From Leifsonia sp052114085 (GTDB lineage: Bacteria; Actinomycetota; Actinomycetes; Actinomycetales; Microbacteriaceae), in NCBI RefSeq assembly GCF_052114085.1, contig NZ_JBFREB010000001.1, positions 2,108,001 to 2,172,000 of the forward strand: a DNA stretch of 64,000 bases. The letters run 5' to 3'. The notes beneath the pieces were generated by a model that was not told the DNA's origin, did not search any database, and saw nothing but the letters and a program-made list of their open reading frames with translations. Both the position numbers and the translations under genes were made by a program. Positions 42,040 through 50,747 of this stretch are shown one piece after another. Each line of letters opens with the position of its first letter. The first letter of the stretch is position 1.

Positions 42040-42769
42040 CCAGCGCCTCGGGCAGTGTGAACGCTCCGGCGTAGAGCGCCTTTCCGACGATGGCACCCTC
42101 GAGCCCGAGCGGTACGAGCTCGCGCAACGCGGCGATGTCGTCGAGGTTCGAGATGCCGCCGGAGGCGACGACGGGACGCTCGGTCCGGTCGAGCACCTGC
42201 CGCAGCAGGTCCAGGTTCGGGCCGCGCAACGTGCCGTCCTTGGTCACATCGGTGACGACGTAGCGGGCGCAGCCGGCGTCCTCGAGCCGGTCGAGGACCT
42301 CCCACAGGTCGCCGCCCTCCCGCGTCCAGCCGCGCGCCGCGAGCGTGGTGCCGCGCACGTCCAGCCCGACGGCGACGGCCTCGCCGTAGTTGCTGATCGC
42401 GCTGGCCGCCCACTCCGGATTCTCCAGCGCAGCGGTGCCCAGATTGACACGGGTCGCACCGGCCTCCAACGCGTGCTCGAGAGACGCGTCGTCCCGGATG
42501 CCGCCGGAGAGTTCGATGCTGACGCCGTGGACCTGGCGGATGACCCGCTTCAGCAGCGAGCGGTTCTCGCCGCGGCCGAACGCCGCGTCCAGGTCGACCA
42601 GATGGATCCACTCGGCGCCGGCCTCCGCCCACTCCGCGGCGGCATCCACCGGGTCGCCGTAGCTGGTCTCGCTGCCCGCCTCGCCCTGCGTCAGGCGCAC
42701 CGCCTTGCCGTCGGCCACATCCACCGCGGGAAGGAGGACGAGCGGGGGCGTGCTGATGAAGTCGGTCAT
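42023..42769 (-). CDS. hisA: Phosphoribosyl isomerase (HisA/PriA type)
   Basis: A 248-residue beta-alpha barrel isomerase. Catalytic aspartates lie in LLPAVDVADGKAVRL near residue 17 and YVVTDVTKDGTLRG near residue 178. IHLVDLDAAFGRGEN and SGGIRDDASL bind phosphates. In actinobacteria this enzyme (PriA) often serves both histidine (ProFAR) and tryptophan (PRA) synthesis; no trpF is visible nearby, which fits but does not prove dual activity. ATG 42769 follows hisH by 79 bases. Confidence 0.93.
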   Translation of the reverse strand: MTDFISTPPLVLLPAVDVADGKAVRLTQGEAGSETSYGDPVDAAAEWAEAGAEWIHLVDLDAAFGRGENRSLLKRVIRQVHGVSIELSGGIRDDASLEHALEAGATRVNLGTAALENPEWAASAISNYGEAVAVGLDVRGTTLAARGWTREGGDLWEVLDRLEDAGCARYVVTDVTKDGTLRGPNLDLLRQVLDRTERPVVASGGISNLDDIAALRELVPLGLEGAIVGKALYAGAFTLPEALDVAGR

Positions 42770-42848
42770 GTGATTCCTCGGGTCGTTCCGCGGCGAGCGT
42801 GCGGATGTGGCGGCGTTTGGATGTGCGTGGGGGGCGGCGAGCCGCCTG

Positions 42849-43490
42849 CTACAGCGAGCGGACCCAGTTGCGCAGCAGCCGGATGCCCGCGCTGCCGGAC
42901 TTCTCAGGGTGGAACTGCGTCGCGCTGAGCGGACCGTTCTCGACGGCCGCGACGAACGGCACGCCGTGGTCGGCCCAGGTGACCTTCGGCTTGGGGAACG
43001 GCCCCTCCGGGTGCAAGGTCCAGTCCTGGGCGGCGTACGAGTGGACGAAGTAGAAACGCTCGTCCCGGAGACCGTCGAACAGCATCGAATCCTCCGGCGC
43101 GCGCACCGTGTTCCAGCCCATGTGCGGCACGACGTCGGCACGGATGAGGTCGACCGTGCCCGGCCACTCCCCCAGGCCCTCCGTCTCGAGGCCGTGCTCG
43201 ACGCCCCGGTCGAACATGATCTGCATTCCCACGCAGATGCCGAGTACGGGGCGACCTCCGGCAAGGCGGCGGTCGATGACCTCGTCGCCGTGGGATGCGC
43301 GCAGCGCCTCCGCGACGGCGGTGAACGCACCGACACCCGGCACGAGCAGGCCATCGGCCTCTTGGGCCCGCTTGCGGTTGCCGGTCAGCTCGACGTCTGC
43401 ACCGGCCGCTTCGAGGGCTTTGACCGCCGAGTGGACGTTGCCCGTCCCGTAGTCGAAGACGACGACATCCGGCCTGCGTCCGTCGGTCAC
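42849..43490 (-). CDS. hisH: Imidazole glycerol phosphate synthase, glutaminase subunit
   Basis: A 213-residue class I glutamine amidotransferase. The nucleophile is in PVLGICVGMQIMF, and the histidine-glutamate pair in ATQFHPEKSG near the end. VFDYGTGNVHSAVKALEAAG is the N-terminal signature. With HisF it turns PRFAR into IGP and AICAR; hisF is not in the window. GTG 43490 overlaps the hisB stop (GTGA). Confidence 0.95.
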   Translation of the reverse strand: MTDGRRPDVVVFDYGTGNVHSAVKALEAAGADVELTGNRKRAQEADGLLVPGVGAFTAVAEALRASHGDEVIDRRLAGGRPVLGICVGMQIMFDRGVEHGLETEGLGEWPGTVDLIRADVVPHMGWNTVRAPEDSMLFDGLRDERFYFVHSYAAQDWTLHPEGPFPKPKVTWADHGVPFVAAVENGPLSATQFHPEKSGSAGIRLLRNWVRSL

Positions 43491-44089
43491 AGCGCTCCCT
43501 TGGTCGACGGGATGCCGCTGATCAGTGGGTCGAGGGCTTTGGCCTGGCGGAACGCGCGCGCGAAGGCCTTGAACTCGGCTTCCGCGATGTGGTGGGGGTC
43601 GCGTCCGCCCACGACGGTGATGTGCGTCGTGATGCGCGCGTTGAAGGTGATGGCCTCGAAGACGTGGCGCACCATCGAGCCGGTGAAGTGACCGCCGATC
43701 AGGTGCAGCTCGAAGCCGGCGGGCTCGCCGGTGTGCACGAGGTACGGGCGCCCGGAGATGTCGACGACCGCCTGCACCAGGGCCTCGTCGAGGGGGACGA
43801 GCGCGTCGCCGTAGCGCGAGATGCCGACCTTGTCGCCGAGCGCCTCGGCGATCGCCTGCCCGAGGACGATGCCCACGTCTTCGACCGTGTGGTGCACGTC
43901 GATGTCGGTGTCTCCGCTGGCGCGGATCCGCAGATCGGTCAGCGAGTGCTTGGCGAACGCGGTGAGCAGGTGGTCGAAGAAGGGGACGCTGGTCTGGATG
44001 TCGGATGTGCCGGTGCCGTCGAGGTCGAGGCTCAACTCGATGCTCGACTCACTCGTTGCCCGCGAGACCGAGGCGGCGCGATTCGTCAT
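43487..44089 (-). CDS. hisB: Imidazoleglycerol-phosphate dehydratase
   Basis: A 200-residue dehydratase. Histidine motifs DVHHTVEDVG near residue 66 and DPHHIAEAEFKAFARA near residue 166 bind manganese. It is the single-function HisB, not fused to HisN phosphatase. It converts IGP to imidazole-acetol phosphate. ATG 44089 overlaps the hisC stop (ATGA) and its stop overlaps the hisH start (GTGA), so the first three his genes are translationally coupled. Confidence 0.95.
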   Translation of the reverse strand: MTNRAASVSRATSESSIELSLDLDGTGTSDIQTSVPFFDHLLTAFAKHSLTDLRIRASGDTDIDVHHTVEDVGIVLGQAIAEALGDKVGISRYGDALVPLDEALVQAVVDISGRPYLVHTGEPAGFELHLIGGHFTGSMVRHVFEAITFNARITTHITVVGGRDPHHIAEAEFKAFARAFRQAKALDPLISGIPSTKGAL

Positions 44090-45246
44090 GTGTCCGAGTC
44101 TACCGGGGCGGTCTCGGACCGCTCCGGGGCCTCGTCATCCCCGGTCACGCTCGACCGGGCTCCGCGGACCGGGCGGCCCAGCGCAGCGAGACTCTCGAGG
44201 AACGCAGTGGTCTCCGTCTCGGTTCCTGCCGTGACCCGGAGGTGGTGCGGGATGCCCACATCGCGGATGAGGATGCCGCGCTGGGCGAGTGCTTCGAACG
44301 TCGCGTGGGGGTCGTCGACTCCGCCGAACAGGACGAAGTTGCTCCCGCTGCGGTGCGGCATGTAGCCGAGACGCGCGAGTTCGGCGACCAGCCGGTCGCG
44401 CTGCACGCGGATCTCACCGACCGTCGCCAGCATCTCATCGGAGTGGGCGAGGGCGCCCAGGGCGGCGGCCTGCGTCAGGGCGGAAAGGTGGTACGGGAGG
44501 CGGACCAGGCGCAGCGCATCGGTGACCGCCGGGTCGGCGGCCAGGTAGCCGACGCGCGCGCCGGCGAAGGCGAACGCTTTGCTCATGGTGCGGGAGATCA
44601 GAAGTCGTGGGCGCCCCGGCAGCAGGGTGAGCGCGGAGGGCGTCCCCGCGGGAAGGAACTCGGCGTACGCCTCGTCCACGACCACGATTCCGCGAGCGGC
44701 GTCGTACGCCGCCTCGATGGTGTCCAGGTCGAGCGGTGTGCCGGTCGGATTGTTGGGCGAGCACAGGATCACGATGTCCGGGTCGAGTTCACGGATCTGC
44801 GCGGCCGCCGTTTCCGGTGACAGTTCGTAGTCGGCGTCCCGGGTGCCGGCCAGGTAGGCCGTGCCCGTGCCCGAAGCGAGCAGGGGGTACATGGAGTAGG
44901 TGGGCGCAAAGCCCAGCAGAGAGCGACCGGGACCTCCGAAGGCCTGGAGGATGTGCTGGAGCACCTCGTTCGACCCGTTCGCCGCCCAGATGTCGTCCGC
45001 CGTAAGGCCGTGCCCAAGGTACCTCGCGAAGGCCTCCCGCAATTCGGTGAACTCGCGGTCGGGGTATCGGTTGACTCCCCCGACGGCTGCGGCGACTCGG
45101 GCGACGATGTCGGACGCGACGTCCTCCGGCACCGGATGCGTGTTCTCGTTCACATTGAGCGCGACGGGCACCGGACGCTGCGGTGCACCGTACGGGGAAC
45201 GACCGCGGAGGTCGTCTCGGATCGGCAGCTCGGAGAGGGAAGTCAC
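44086..45246 (-). CDS. hisC: Histidinol-phosphate aminotransferase
   Basis: A 386-residue class I/II aminotransferase. The PLP lysine is in ISRTMSKAFAFAGARVGY, with ANGSNEVLQ and ILCSPNNPTGTPL as cofactor loops. It begins with ELPIRDDLRGRSPYGAPQRP and VPVALNVNENTHP, typical of actinobacterial HisC. It makes histidinol phosphate. TACGAT at 45253-45258 lies six bases before GTG 45246, so the his operon seems leaderless and has no attenuator. hisD is not in the window. Confidence 0.93.
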   Translation of the reverse strand: MTSLSELPIRDDLRGRSPYGAPQRPVPVALNVNENTHPVPEDVASDIVARVAAAVGGVNRYPDREFTELREAFARYLGHGLTADDIWAANGSNEVLQHILQAFGGPGRSLLGFAPTYSMYPLLASGTGTAYLAGTRDADYELSPETAAAQIRELDPDIVILCSPNNPTGTPLDLDTIEAAYDAARGIVVVDEAYAEFLPAGTPSALTLLPGRPRLLISRTMSKAFAFAGARVGYLAADPAVTDALRLVRLPYHLSALTQAAALGALAHSDEMLATVGEIRVQRDRLVAELARLGYMPHRSGSNFVLFGGVDDPHATFEALAQRGILIRDVGIPHHLRVTAGTETETTAFLESLAALGRPVRGARSSVTGDDEAPERSETAPVDSDT

Positions 45247-45311
45247 CGTTCAATCGTAGTCACGCGACGCAGCCCGAAATCCGGTCAGGACGAAGAACGA
45301 AAACGCCGCCC

Positions 45312-45692
45312 TTACCGCGCGTACTTGGTCGGCACCGCGAGCTGCTGGCCCGGCGAGACCACCGCCGACTCCAGCCCGTTCAGCGACACCATGTCGGCGA
45401 TCACATCGCGCGGGTCGGCGTTGGGCGCGACGCGCTCCGCCACCGACCACAGCGAGTCGCCGGACTCGACGGAGACGTACTGGAAGCTGACGTGGGCCTG
45501 CTCGCCGCTGGCGATGGCGCCGCCGCCGTTCAGCGCGAAGACGAGTGCACCGATCACGAGCGGCATGGCGACCAGCGCAGACAACACCGCGCGGCCGCGT
45601 CGGGTGAGACGCAGGCGGACGCGTGCTCCCTCGGGCAGTGGCGGGACCGCGCGAAGGGCGGGAACCGACTCGCTCATCAGTACTGCACTCAT
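45312..45692 (-). CDS. LysM protein, SOS-linked division suppressor candidate
   Basis: A 126-residue protein: cytoplasmic N-terminus, one transmembrane helix (about residues 36-58) and a C-terminal LysM domain (VSVESGDSLWSVAERVAP, ...VSLNGLESAVVSPGQQLAVP) that binds peptidoglycan outside. It is divergent from lexA and has a LexA-like box on its promoter. Mycobacterial ChiZ (Rv2719c), C. glutamicum DivS and Bacillus YneA hold the same place and halt division during DNA damage, so the same role is inferred. AGGAGGT lies seven bases before ATG 45692. Only the LysM part, not a hydrolase domain, is present. Confidence 0.8.
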   Translation of the reverse strand: MSAVLMSESVPALRAVPPLPEGARVRLRLTRRGRAVLSALVAMPLVIGALVFALNGGGAIASGEQAHVSFQYVSVESGDSLWSVAERVAPNADPRDVIADMVSLNGLESAVVSPGQQLAVPTKYAR

Positions 45693-45732
45693 GGCCGTGA
45701 CCTCCTCAGACTCGCGGGTGCGAAGCTGTGTT

Positions 45733-45748
45733 CCGAATGTATCTTCGA
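45733..45748. promoter_or_regulatory. LexA-box-like site (LysM gene)
   Basis: CCGAAT-GTAT-CTTCGA matches 9 of 12 positions of TCGAAC-N4-GTTCGA. It covers the -10 (minus-strand TACATT, 45741-45736) of a good promoter with -35 TTGCGG (45764-45759) and a 17-base spacer, so LexA binding would block the LysM gene. Confidence 0.7.
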
Positions 45749-45808
45749 ATGTCTGAATCCGCAAGGCGCCCGAAGACGAGGAATTTGCCGATGAAGTTCG
45801 CGACACAC

Positions 45809-45824
45809 TCGAACACATGTTTGT
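45809..45824. promoter_or_regulatory. LexA-box-like site (lexA autoregulation)
   Basis: TCGAAC-ACAT-GTTTGT matches 10 of 12 positions of the actinobacterial LexA box. It overlaps the -35 of the lexA promoter. Confidence 0.75.
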
Positions 45825-45849
45825 CTTCCCTTCCCGACGCGGATACAGT
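45821..45849 (+). promoter_or_regulatory. lexA promoter
   Basis: TTGTCT (45821-45826), a 17-base spacer and TACAGT (45844-45849) point at lexA. The LexA box overlaps the -35. The leader would be about 95 bases to GTG 45951. Confidence 0.7.
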
Positions 45850-45950
45850 TTCGACTGTCTGAGGACATCAGATCAGGTACCACCGACATTCCTGCCGGAG
45901 AGCATCGCGAGAGCGACCCGGTGGACGGCCCAGGCCAGGAGAGGACGCCC

Positions 45951-46628
45951 GTGTCGAACGAGAACCAGGCCCGCGGAGGCACTCGCCGCCGTAAGAACCT
46001 GAGCGACAAGCAGTTGGCGATCCTGGACTTCATCCAGCGCTCGGTGAGCCAGCGCGGCTATCCGCCGAGCATGCGCGAGATCGGCGACGCGGTGGGGCTC
46101 TCCTCCCTCTCCTCCGTGACCCACCAGCTCAACCAGCTCGAGCTGAGCGGCTACCTGCGCCGCGACCCGAACCGTCCACGCGCGCTCGAGATCCTGATCG
46201 ATCTGCCCTCGACCTCGCAGACGCCCGACTACGAGAACCAGACGCCGGTCGGCGACGCGGCGATGGTCCCCCTGGTCGGCCGCATCGCGGCCGGAATTCC
46301 GATCACCGCCGAGCAGCAGGTCGACGAGGTGTTCCCCCTCCCCCGCCAGCTGGTGGGCAACGGCGAGCTCTTCATGCTCAAGGTGGTCGGCGAGTCGATG
46401 ATCGACGCCGCCATCTGCGACGGCGACTGGGTCGTCATCCGGGCGCAGAACACGGCGGAGAACGGCGACATCGTCGCGGCGATGCTCGACGAGGAGGCGA
46501 CGGTCAAGGTCTTCCGTCAGCGCGACGGCCACACCTGGCTGCTGCCGCGCAACTCGAACTTCGAGCCGATCCTGGGCGACTTCGCGCAGGTTCTCGGCAA
46601 GGTCGTGGCCGTCCTCCGCGCCGTCTGA
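45951..46628 (+). CDS. lexA: LexA repressor
   Basis: A 225-residue SOS repressor. The N-terminal winged helix spans residues 17-80 (ILDFIQRSVSQRGYPPSMRE). The cleavage site is Ala114-Gly115 (RIAAGIP), with catalytic Ser149 (VVGESMID) and Lys186 (EATVKVFRQ). RecA filaments trigger self-cleavage and relieve repression. Start GTG 45951 follows AGGAGAGG; GTG 45921 upstream is an alternative. It lies back to back with the LysM gene, as in mycobacteria and corynebacteria. Confidence 0.95.
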   Translation: MSNENQARGGTRRRKNLSDKQLAILDFIQRSVSQRGYPPSMREIGDAVGLSSLSSVTHQLNQLELSGYLRRDPNRPRALEILIDLPSTSQTPDYENQTPVGDAAMVPLVGRIAAGIPITAEQQVDEVFPLPRQLVGNGELFMLKVVGESMIDAAICDGDWVVIRAQNTAENGDIVAAMLDEEATVKVFRQRDGHTWLLPRNSNFEPILGDFAQVLGKVVAVLRAV

Positions 46629-46656
46629 CTTCCCGCACCCCTCGCGTCGCCCTGGC

Positions 46657-46713
46657 CGATTCGTCCTGAATTGTCGGTATCGCCCCCGCTTTCCGGCAAT
46701 TCGTGACGAATCG
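46657..46713. repeat. Inverted repeat in a convergent gap
   Basis: CGATTCGTCCTGAATTGTC (46657-46675) and GGCAATTCGTGACGAATCG (46695-46713) are reverse complements at 16 of 19 positions, with a 19-base loop. Each arm resembles the palindrome at 1130-1144. It lies between lexA and the convergent metallopeptidase gene and could act as a bidirectional terminator or repeat element. Confidence 0.7.
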
Positions 46714-46743
46714 TGGGTCATGGTCCGCCAGGCGCGCGGCAGC

Positions 46744-47085
46744 TCAGGCCCAGCCGAGCTCCTGGAGTCGCTGATCGCTCAGCCCGAAGTAGTGGCCGAT
46801 CTCGTGCACCAGGGTCACGCGGACGCGCGCCCGCAGCTCGTCCTCGGTGGCCGCCGACGCTTCCAGGTTGTTCCGGTACAGCGTGATGCGGTCCGGTAGC
46901 TCCCCGAACCCGTACACACCCCGCCGGGTCAGCGGGCGACCGCTGTACAGTCCGAACAGACGCGGGCGCGCACCGGCCGGCTGATCCTCGATCAGGATGG
47001 CCACGTTCTCGAGCGGCCCGACCATGTCGTCCGGCAGAGCGTCGAAGATGTCGCCGACCATCCGCTCGAACTCGTCGTCCGCCAT
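46744..47085 (-). CDS. Zincin-like metallopeptidase
   Basis: A 113-residue minimal metallopeptidase. The zinc motif HExxH is in VTLVHEIGHYFGLSDQRLQE near residue 99, with a downstream Asp as possible third ligand. ITLYRNNLE and LFGLYSGRPL are typical of this short actinobacterial and alpha-proteobacterial family. The substrate is unknown. ATG 47085 (MADDEFERMV) matches where relatives begin; ATG 47094 three codons earlier is possible. Confidence 0.82.
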   Translation of the reverse strand: MADDEFERMVGDIFDALPDDMVGPLENVAILIEDQPAGARPRLFGLYSGRPLTRRGVYGFGELPDRITLYRNNLEASAATEDELRARVRVTLVHEIGHYFGLSDQRLQELGWA

Positions 47086-47141
47086 TCTCACCATGAACTC
47101 AACCGCACCATGCGCTCATCCTCACACGACGGCGCACACGG

Positions 47142-47180
47142 CACCGGCCCCGGTTCGCTGTGCGCGTACCGGGGCCGGTG
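47142..47180. terminator. Hairpin downstream of metE
   Basis: CACCGGCCCCGGT (47142-47154) pairs perfectly with ACCGGGGCCGGTG (47168-47180) around 13 bases. It starts 25 bases past the metE stop on the minus strand. There is no T run, as is common for actinobacterial terminators. Confidence 0.7.
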
Positions 47181-47204
47181 GCGGTGTGAGCCCGCTCGCG
47201 AGGG

Positions 47205-49556
47205 TCAGGCCGTGACGGCCGCCCGCTCGCGGACGCCGCGCGTCGCCTCGATGATGTTGCGGAGCGACGCGACCGTCTCGTCGTAGCCGCGGGTCTTGAG
47301 CCCGCAGTCGGGGTTCACCCAGAGCTGGCGGCCCGGAATGGCGCTCAGCGCGGTCTCCAACAGCTCGGTCACTTCGGCGACCGACGGCACGCGCGGCGAG
47401 TGGATGTCGTAGACGCCCGGTCCGATGCCGTGTTCGAAGCCGGAGCGCTGGATGTCGTGGACGACCTCCATCCGGCTGCGCGCGGCCTCGATGCTGGTCA
47501 CGTCGGCATCCAGGTTGCGGATCGCGTCGATCACCACACCGAACTCCGAGTAGCAGAGGTGCGTGTGGATCTGCGTCCGGTCGGCGACTCCGGACGTTGC
47601 CAGCCGGAACGAACCGACCGACCACTCCAGGTAGTCGTCCTGCGCCGCCTTCTTGAGCGGCAGCAACTCCCGCAACGCCGGCTCGTCGACCTGCACGACG
47701 CGGATTCCGGCCTCTTCCAGGTCGGCGATCTCGTCGCGCAGAGCCAGCGCCACCTGGCGCGCGGTCTCGCCGAGGGGCTGGTCGTCGCGGACGAAGGACC
47801 ACGCCAGGATGGTGACCGGGCCGGTCAGCATCCCCTTCACGGGCTTGTCGGTGAGGCTCTGCGTGTACGACGACCAGTCGACCGTGATCGGTGCCGGACG
47901 CGACACGTCGCCCCAGAGGATGGACGGGCGGGTACAGCGCGAACCGTACGACTGGACCCAGCCGTTCTGTGTGACCGCGAAGCCGTCGAGGTTCTCGGCG
48001 AAGTACTGCACCATGTCGTTGCGCTCGGGCTCGCCGTGCACGATGACGTCGATCCCGATCTCCTCCTGGAGGTCGACGACGCGCTTGATCTCCTCGCGCA
48101 TCCGCCCCAGGTACTCCGCCTCGGTGATCAGGCCCTTCGCCAGCTGCGCCCGCGAGCGCCGGATGTCGGCGGTCTGCGGGAAGGATCCGATCGTGGTGGT
48201 GGGGAGGAAGGGGAGGCCGAGCGACTCCTGCTGTGCGGCCAGCCGCCTGTCGTAGTCGCCGCGGCGGAAGTCCGCGCGGGTCAGGGCCGCCTCACGCTCG
48301 CGGACCGCCGGGACGCGCACACCGGGAGCCGAGGCGCGGTCGGCGAGCGCGGCTGTCGCTGCGCTCAGGTCGCCCTGGATCGCCTCGTGGCCGTCGACGA
48401 TCCCGCGGGCGAGCACCGCCACCTGCGCGACCTTCTGGTCCGCGAAAGCGAGCCAGGTCTTCAGGCGCGCGTCGAGGTCCGGCTCGTCCTCGACGTCGTG
48501 CGGGACGTGCAGCAGCGAGGTGGACGTCGACACCGCGACGTCGGGGCTGAGCGACAGGAGCTGGGTCAGCGTCCCGAAGGCCGCCTCCAGGTCGCCGCGC
48601 CAGATGTTGTGGCCGTCGATGACGCCGCCCACGATGGTTTTCTGCGACAGAGCGGACGCGGTGGCCGCGTCGAGCCCGGACGGCACGGAGCCACGCACGA
48701 GGTCGAGCGAGAGGGCCTCGATCGGGGTGGCCGCGAGAGGCACGAGGGCATCGTCGAGGCTGCCGTACGGGGCCGCGACGAAGATCGCGGGCCGATCGGT
48801 CGCCGCGCCGAGCTCGTCGTACGCGGTGCGCACCGCCGCGAGCACCGCATCCCGGGGCTCGTCGATGCTCTCGCTGACCAGTGCCGGCTCGTCCAGCTGC
48901 ACCCACGGTGCGCCTGCGGCGGCGAGCCGAGCCAACAGTTCGCGGTACACCGGGAGCAGGTCGGCCAGACGCGACAGCGGACGGAAGCCCTCCGGGGCGT
49001 CGTCGCTCGCCTTGCTCAGCAGGAGGAAGGTCACCGGTCCGACGACGACCGGACGCGTGACGAAACCGGCGGCGCGGGCCTCCTCGAATTCGCGCACGAT
49101 GCGGTCGGACGCCAGGCGGAAGTCCGTCTCCGGGCCGATCTCCGGCACCAGGTAGTGGTAGTTGGAGTCGAACCACTTCGTCATCTCCAGCGGCGGGTTG
49201 TCCCCCTCGCCCCGGGCGATCGTGAAGTAGCCGGTCAGATCGACCGAGCCGTCGGCTCCGGTGAGCGCGGCGAAACGCGAGGGCACAGCGCCCACGGTGA
49301 CCGCCGCATCCAACACCTGGTCGTAGTAGCTGAAACTCTCCGGGATGGACGCGTCGGTGCGGCCGAGGCCGAGCGACGCGAGACGCTCACGCGTGGCGGC
49401 ACGGAGTTCCGCAGCCGTGGCCTCCAGTTCGTCCGCGGTGATGCTGCCGGCCCAGAACGCCTCGACGGCCTTCTTGAGCTCGCGGCGGCGGCCGATGCGC
49501 GGGTAGCCGATGATGGTGCCGGCGGGGAACGCCGTACGCGCGGTGGTGTCGGTCAT
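47205..49556 (-). CDS. metE: Cobalamin-independent methionine synthase
   Basis: A 783-residue MetE with two barrels. The zinc ligands are His666 and Cys668 (HTHLCYSEF) and Cys751 (VNPDCGLKTRG), with the 83-residue spacing of the E. coli enzyme. The N-terminus GTIIGYPRIGRRRELKKAVE is typical. It moves a methyl group from methyl-tetrahydrofolate polyglutamate to homocysteine. ATG 49556 overlaps the metF stop (ATGA), so methyl donor and acceptor enzymes are made together. Confidence 0.95.
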   Translation of the reverse strand: MTDTTARTAFPAGTIIGYPRIGRRRELKKAVEAFWAGSITADELEATAAELRAATRERLASLGLGRTDASIPESFSYYDQVLDAAVTVGAVPSRFAALTGADGSVDLTGYFTIARGEGDNPPLEMTKWFDSNYHYLVPEIGPETDFRLASDRIVREFEEARAAGFVTRPVVVGPVTFLLLSKASDDAPEGFRPLSRLADLLPVYRELLARLAAAGAPWVQLDEPALVSESIDEPRDAVLAAVRTAYDELGAATDRPAIFVAAPYGSLDDALVPLAATPIEALSLDLVRGSVPSGLDAATASALSQKTIVGGVIDGHNIWRGDLEAAFGTLTQLLSLSPDVAVSTSTSLLHVPHDVEDEPDLDARLKTWLAFADQKVAQVAVLARGIVDGHEAIQGDLSAATAALADRASAPGVRVPAVREREAALTRADFRRGDYDRRLAAQQESLGLPFLPTTTIGSFPQTADIRRSRAQLAKGLITEAEYLGRMREEIKRVVDLQEEIGIDVIVHGEPERNDMVQYFAENLDGFAVTQNGWVQSYGSRCTRPSILWGDVSRPAPITVDWSSYTQSLTDKPVKGMLTGPVTILAWSFVRDDQPLGETARQVALALRDEIADLEEAGIRVVQVDEPALRELLPLKKAAQDDYLEWSVGSFRLATSGVADRTQIHTHLCYSEFGVVIDAIRNLDADVTSIEAARSRMEVVHDIQRSGFEHGIGPGVYDIHSPRVPSVAEVTELLETALSAIPGRQLWVNPDCGLKTRGYDETVASLRNIIEATRGVRERAAVTA

Positions 49557-50515
49557 GCTGGTTCCTTCTGGGTGGTGGGGCGGTCGCGGTCACCGGCCGG
49601 CAGGGCGCCGATCCGGTCCAGCACAGAGAGAACGGCCTCGTGCTGGTTGAACGTGTACAGGTGGAGGCCGGGCGCGCCGCCCTCGAGCAGGCGCTGGGCG
49701 AGCCGGGCGGCCCAGGCGATTCCGATCTCGCGCCGACCCTCGTCGGTCGGCTCGACCTCCAGCTCGATGGCGAGGTCGCTCGGCAGGTCTTCGCCGCTCA
49801 GCTCCAGCATCCGCTTGAGGCGCGCCGGGCTGGTGACGGGCATGATGCCGGGCAGGATGGGGAACCCCACCCCGGCCTCCGCCGCGCGCTGGGTGAAGTG
49901 GAGGTAGTCCTCCGCGTGGAAGAACAGCTGCGTGATGCCCAGGTTGGCCCCGGCGGCCTGCTTGGCGAGGAGGGCGTCGATGTCCTGCGACACGGAGCGC
50001 GACGACGGGTGACCGTTCGGGAAGGCCGCAACGGCGATCTGCACATGCTCGCGGTGCTCCAGCACGGCCTGGGCGTGCAGCTCGGGGACGGTCAGCTCGC
50101 CGTACGGCACGCGCTCGGCCTGCACGCGGTGGATGAGCTGCACGAGTTCCGCGGTCGTACGGATGTCGCCGATCGGATCGTCCCCTTCCGGCAGGTCCGC
50201 CGGCGGATCGCCCCGAACAGCGAGGAAGCGGCGCACGCCCGCATCCAGGAACTCCCGGATCAACCGGTTCACTTCCTCGTGGGACGACCCGACGCAGGTC
50301 AGGTGCGCCATCGGGCTCACGTCGGTGTGCTCCAGGATGTAGCGGAGCACCTCCAAGGAGGCCGTACGGGAAGAGCCGCCGGCTCCGAACGTCACCGAGA
50401 TGAAGTCGGGGCGCACCGCCGCCAGACGGTCGATCGTCGCCGGGAGCGCGGCAGCCGCACGCTCGGTGCGCGGCGGATACAGCTCGAAGGAGTACCGGGT
50501 CTCGGTACAGCTCAT
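49553..50515 (-). CDS. metF: Methylenetetrahydrofolate reductase
   Basis: A 320-residue FAD-linked reductase barrel: SFELYPPRTE at the start, SVTFGAGGSSR, LAVRGDPPADLP and LGITQLFFHAEDYLHF. It makes 5-methyl-tetrahydrofolate for MetE. A leader of about 125 bases precedes ATG 50515 (minus-strand -10 TAGATT at 50653-50648). The leader contains no motif I can assign to a known riboswitch, though methionine control would be expected. Stop and metE start overlap. Confidence 0.93.
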   Translation of the reverse strand: MSCTETRYSFELYPPRTERAAAALPATIDRLAAVRPDFISVTFGAGGSSRTASLEVLRYILEHTDVSPMAHLTCVGSSHEEVNRLIREFLDAGVRRFLAVRGDPPADLPEGDDPIGDIRTTAELVQLIHRVQAERVPYGELTVPELHAQAVLEHREHVQIAVAAFPNGHPSSRSVSQDIDALLAKQAAGANLGITQLFFHAEDYLHFTQRAAEAGVGFPILPGIMPVTSPARLKRMLELSGEDLPSDLAIELEVEPTDEGRREIGIAWAARLAQRLLEGGAPGLHLYTFNQHEAVLSVLDRIGALPAGDRDRPTTQKEPA

Positions 50516-50663
50516 GGGATCCTCGGATGGTCGGACAGCGGCACGGGACACCCCGCCTGATGCACGCGGCACAGGTGGGTTTCACGGGCGGGTGCCGGGC
50601 TCGGCTGTCGCACCACCTCGGCGGATCGCCCGCTTCGGTTGAGAGGCAATCTAGCAACGCAGA

Positions 50664-50717
50664 AGGCCGGACGGAATCGTCTGCGTCATCCTTCGACACA
50701 GTCGTTCCGTCCGGCCT
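50664..50717. terminator. Large hairpin between hflX and metF
   Basis: AGGCCGGACGGAA (50664-50676) and TTCCGTCCGGCCT (50705-50717) form a perfect 13-base stem with a 28-base loop. It starts 31 bases after the hflX stop and lies just upstream of the metF -10, so it probably ends hflX transcription. Confidence 0.75.
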
Positions 50718-50747
50718 CCCGGATCGGTGCTCTCGACGAACGGCGGA

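Noticed and set aside
50516..50600. Cysteine leader peptide before metF
   Set aside because: The Cys-rich frame has no stop before metF and runs on through the gene in another frame, so it is not a leader peptide.
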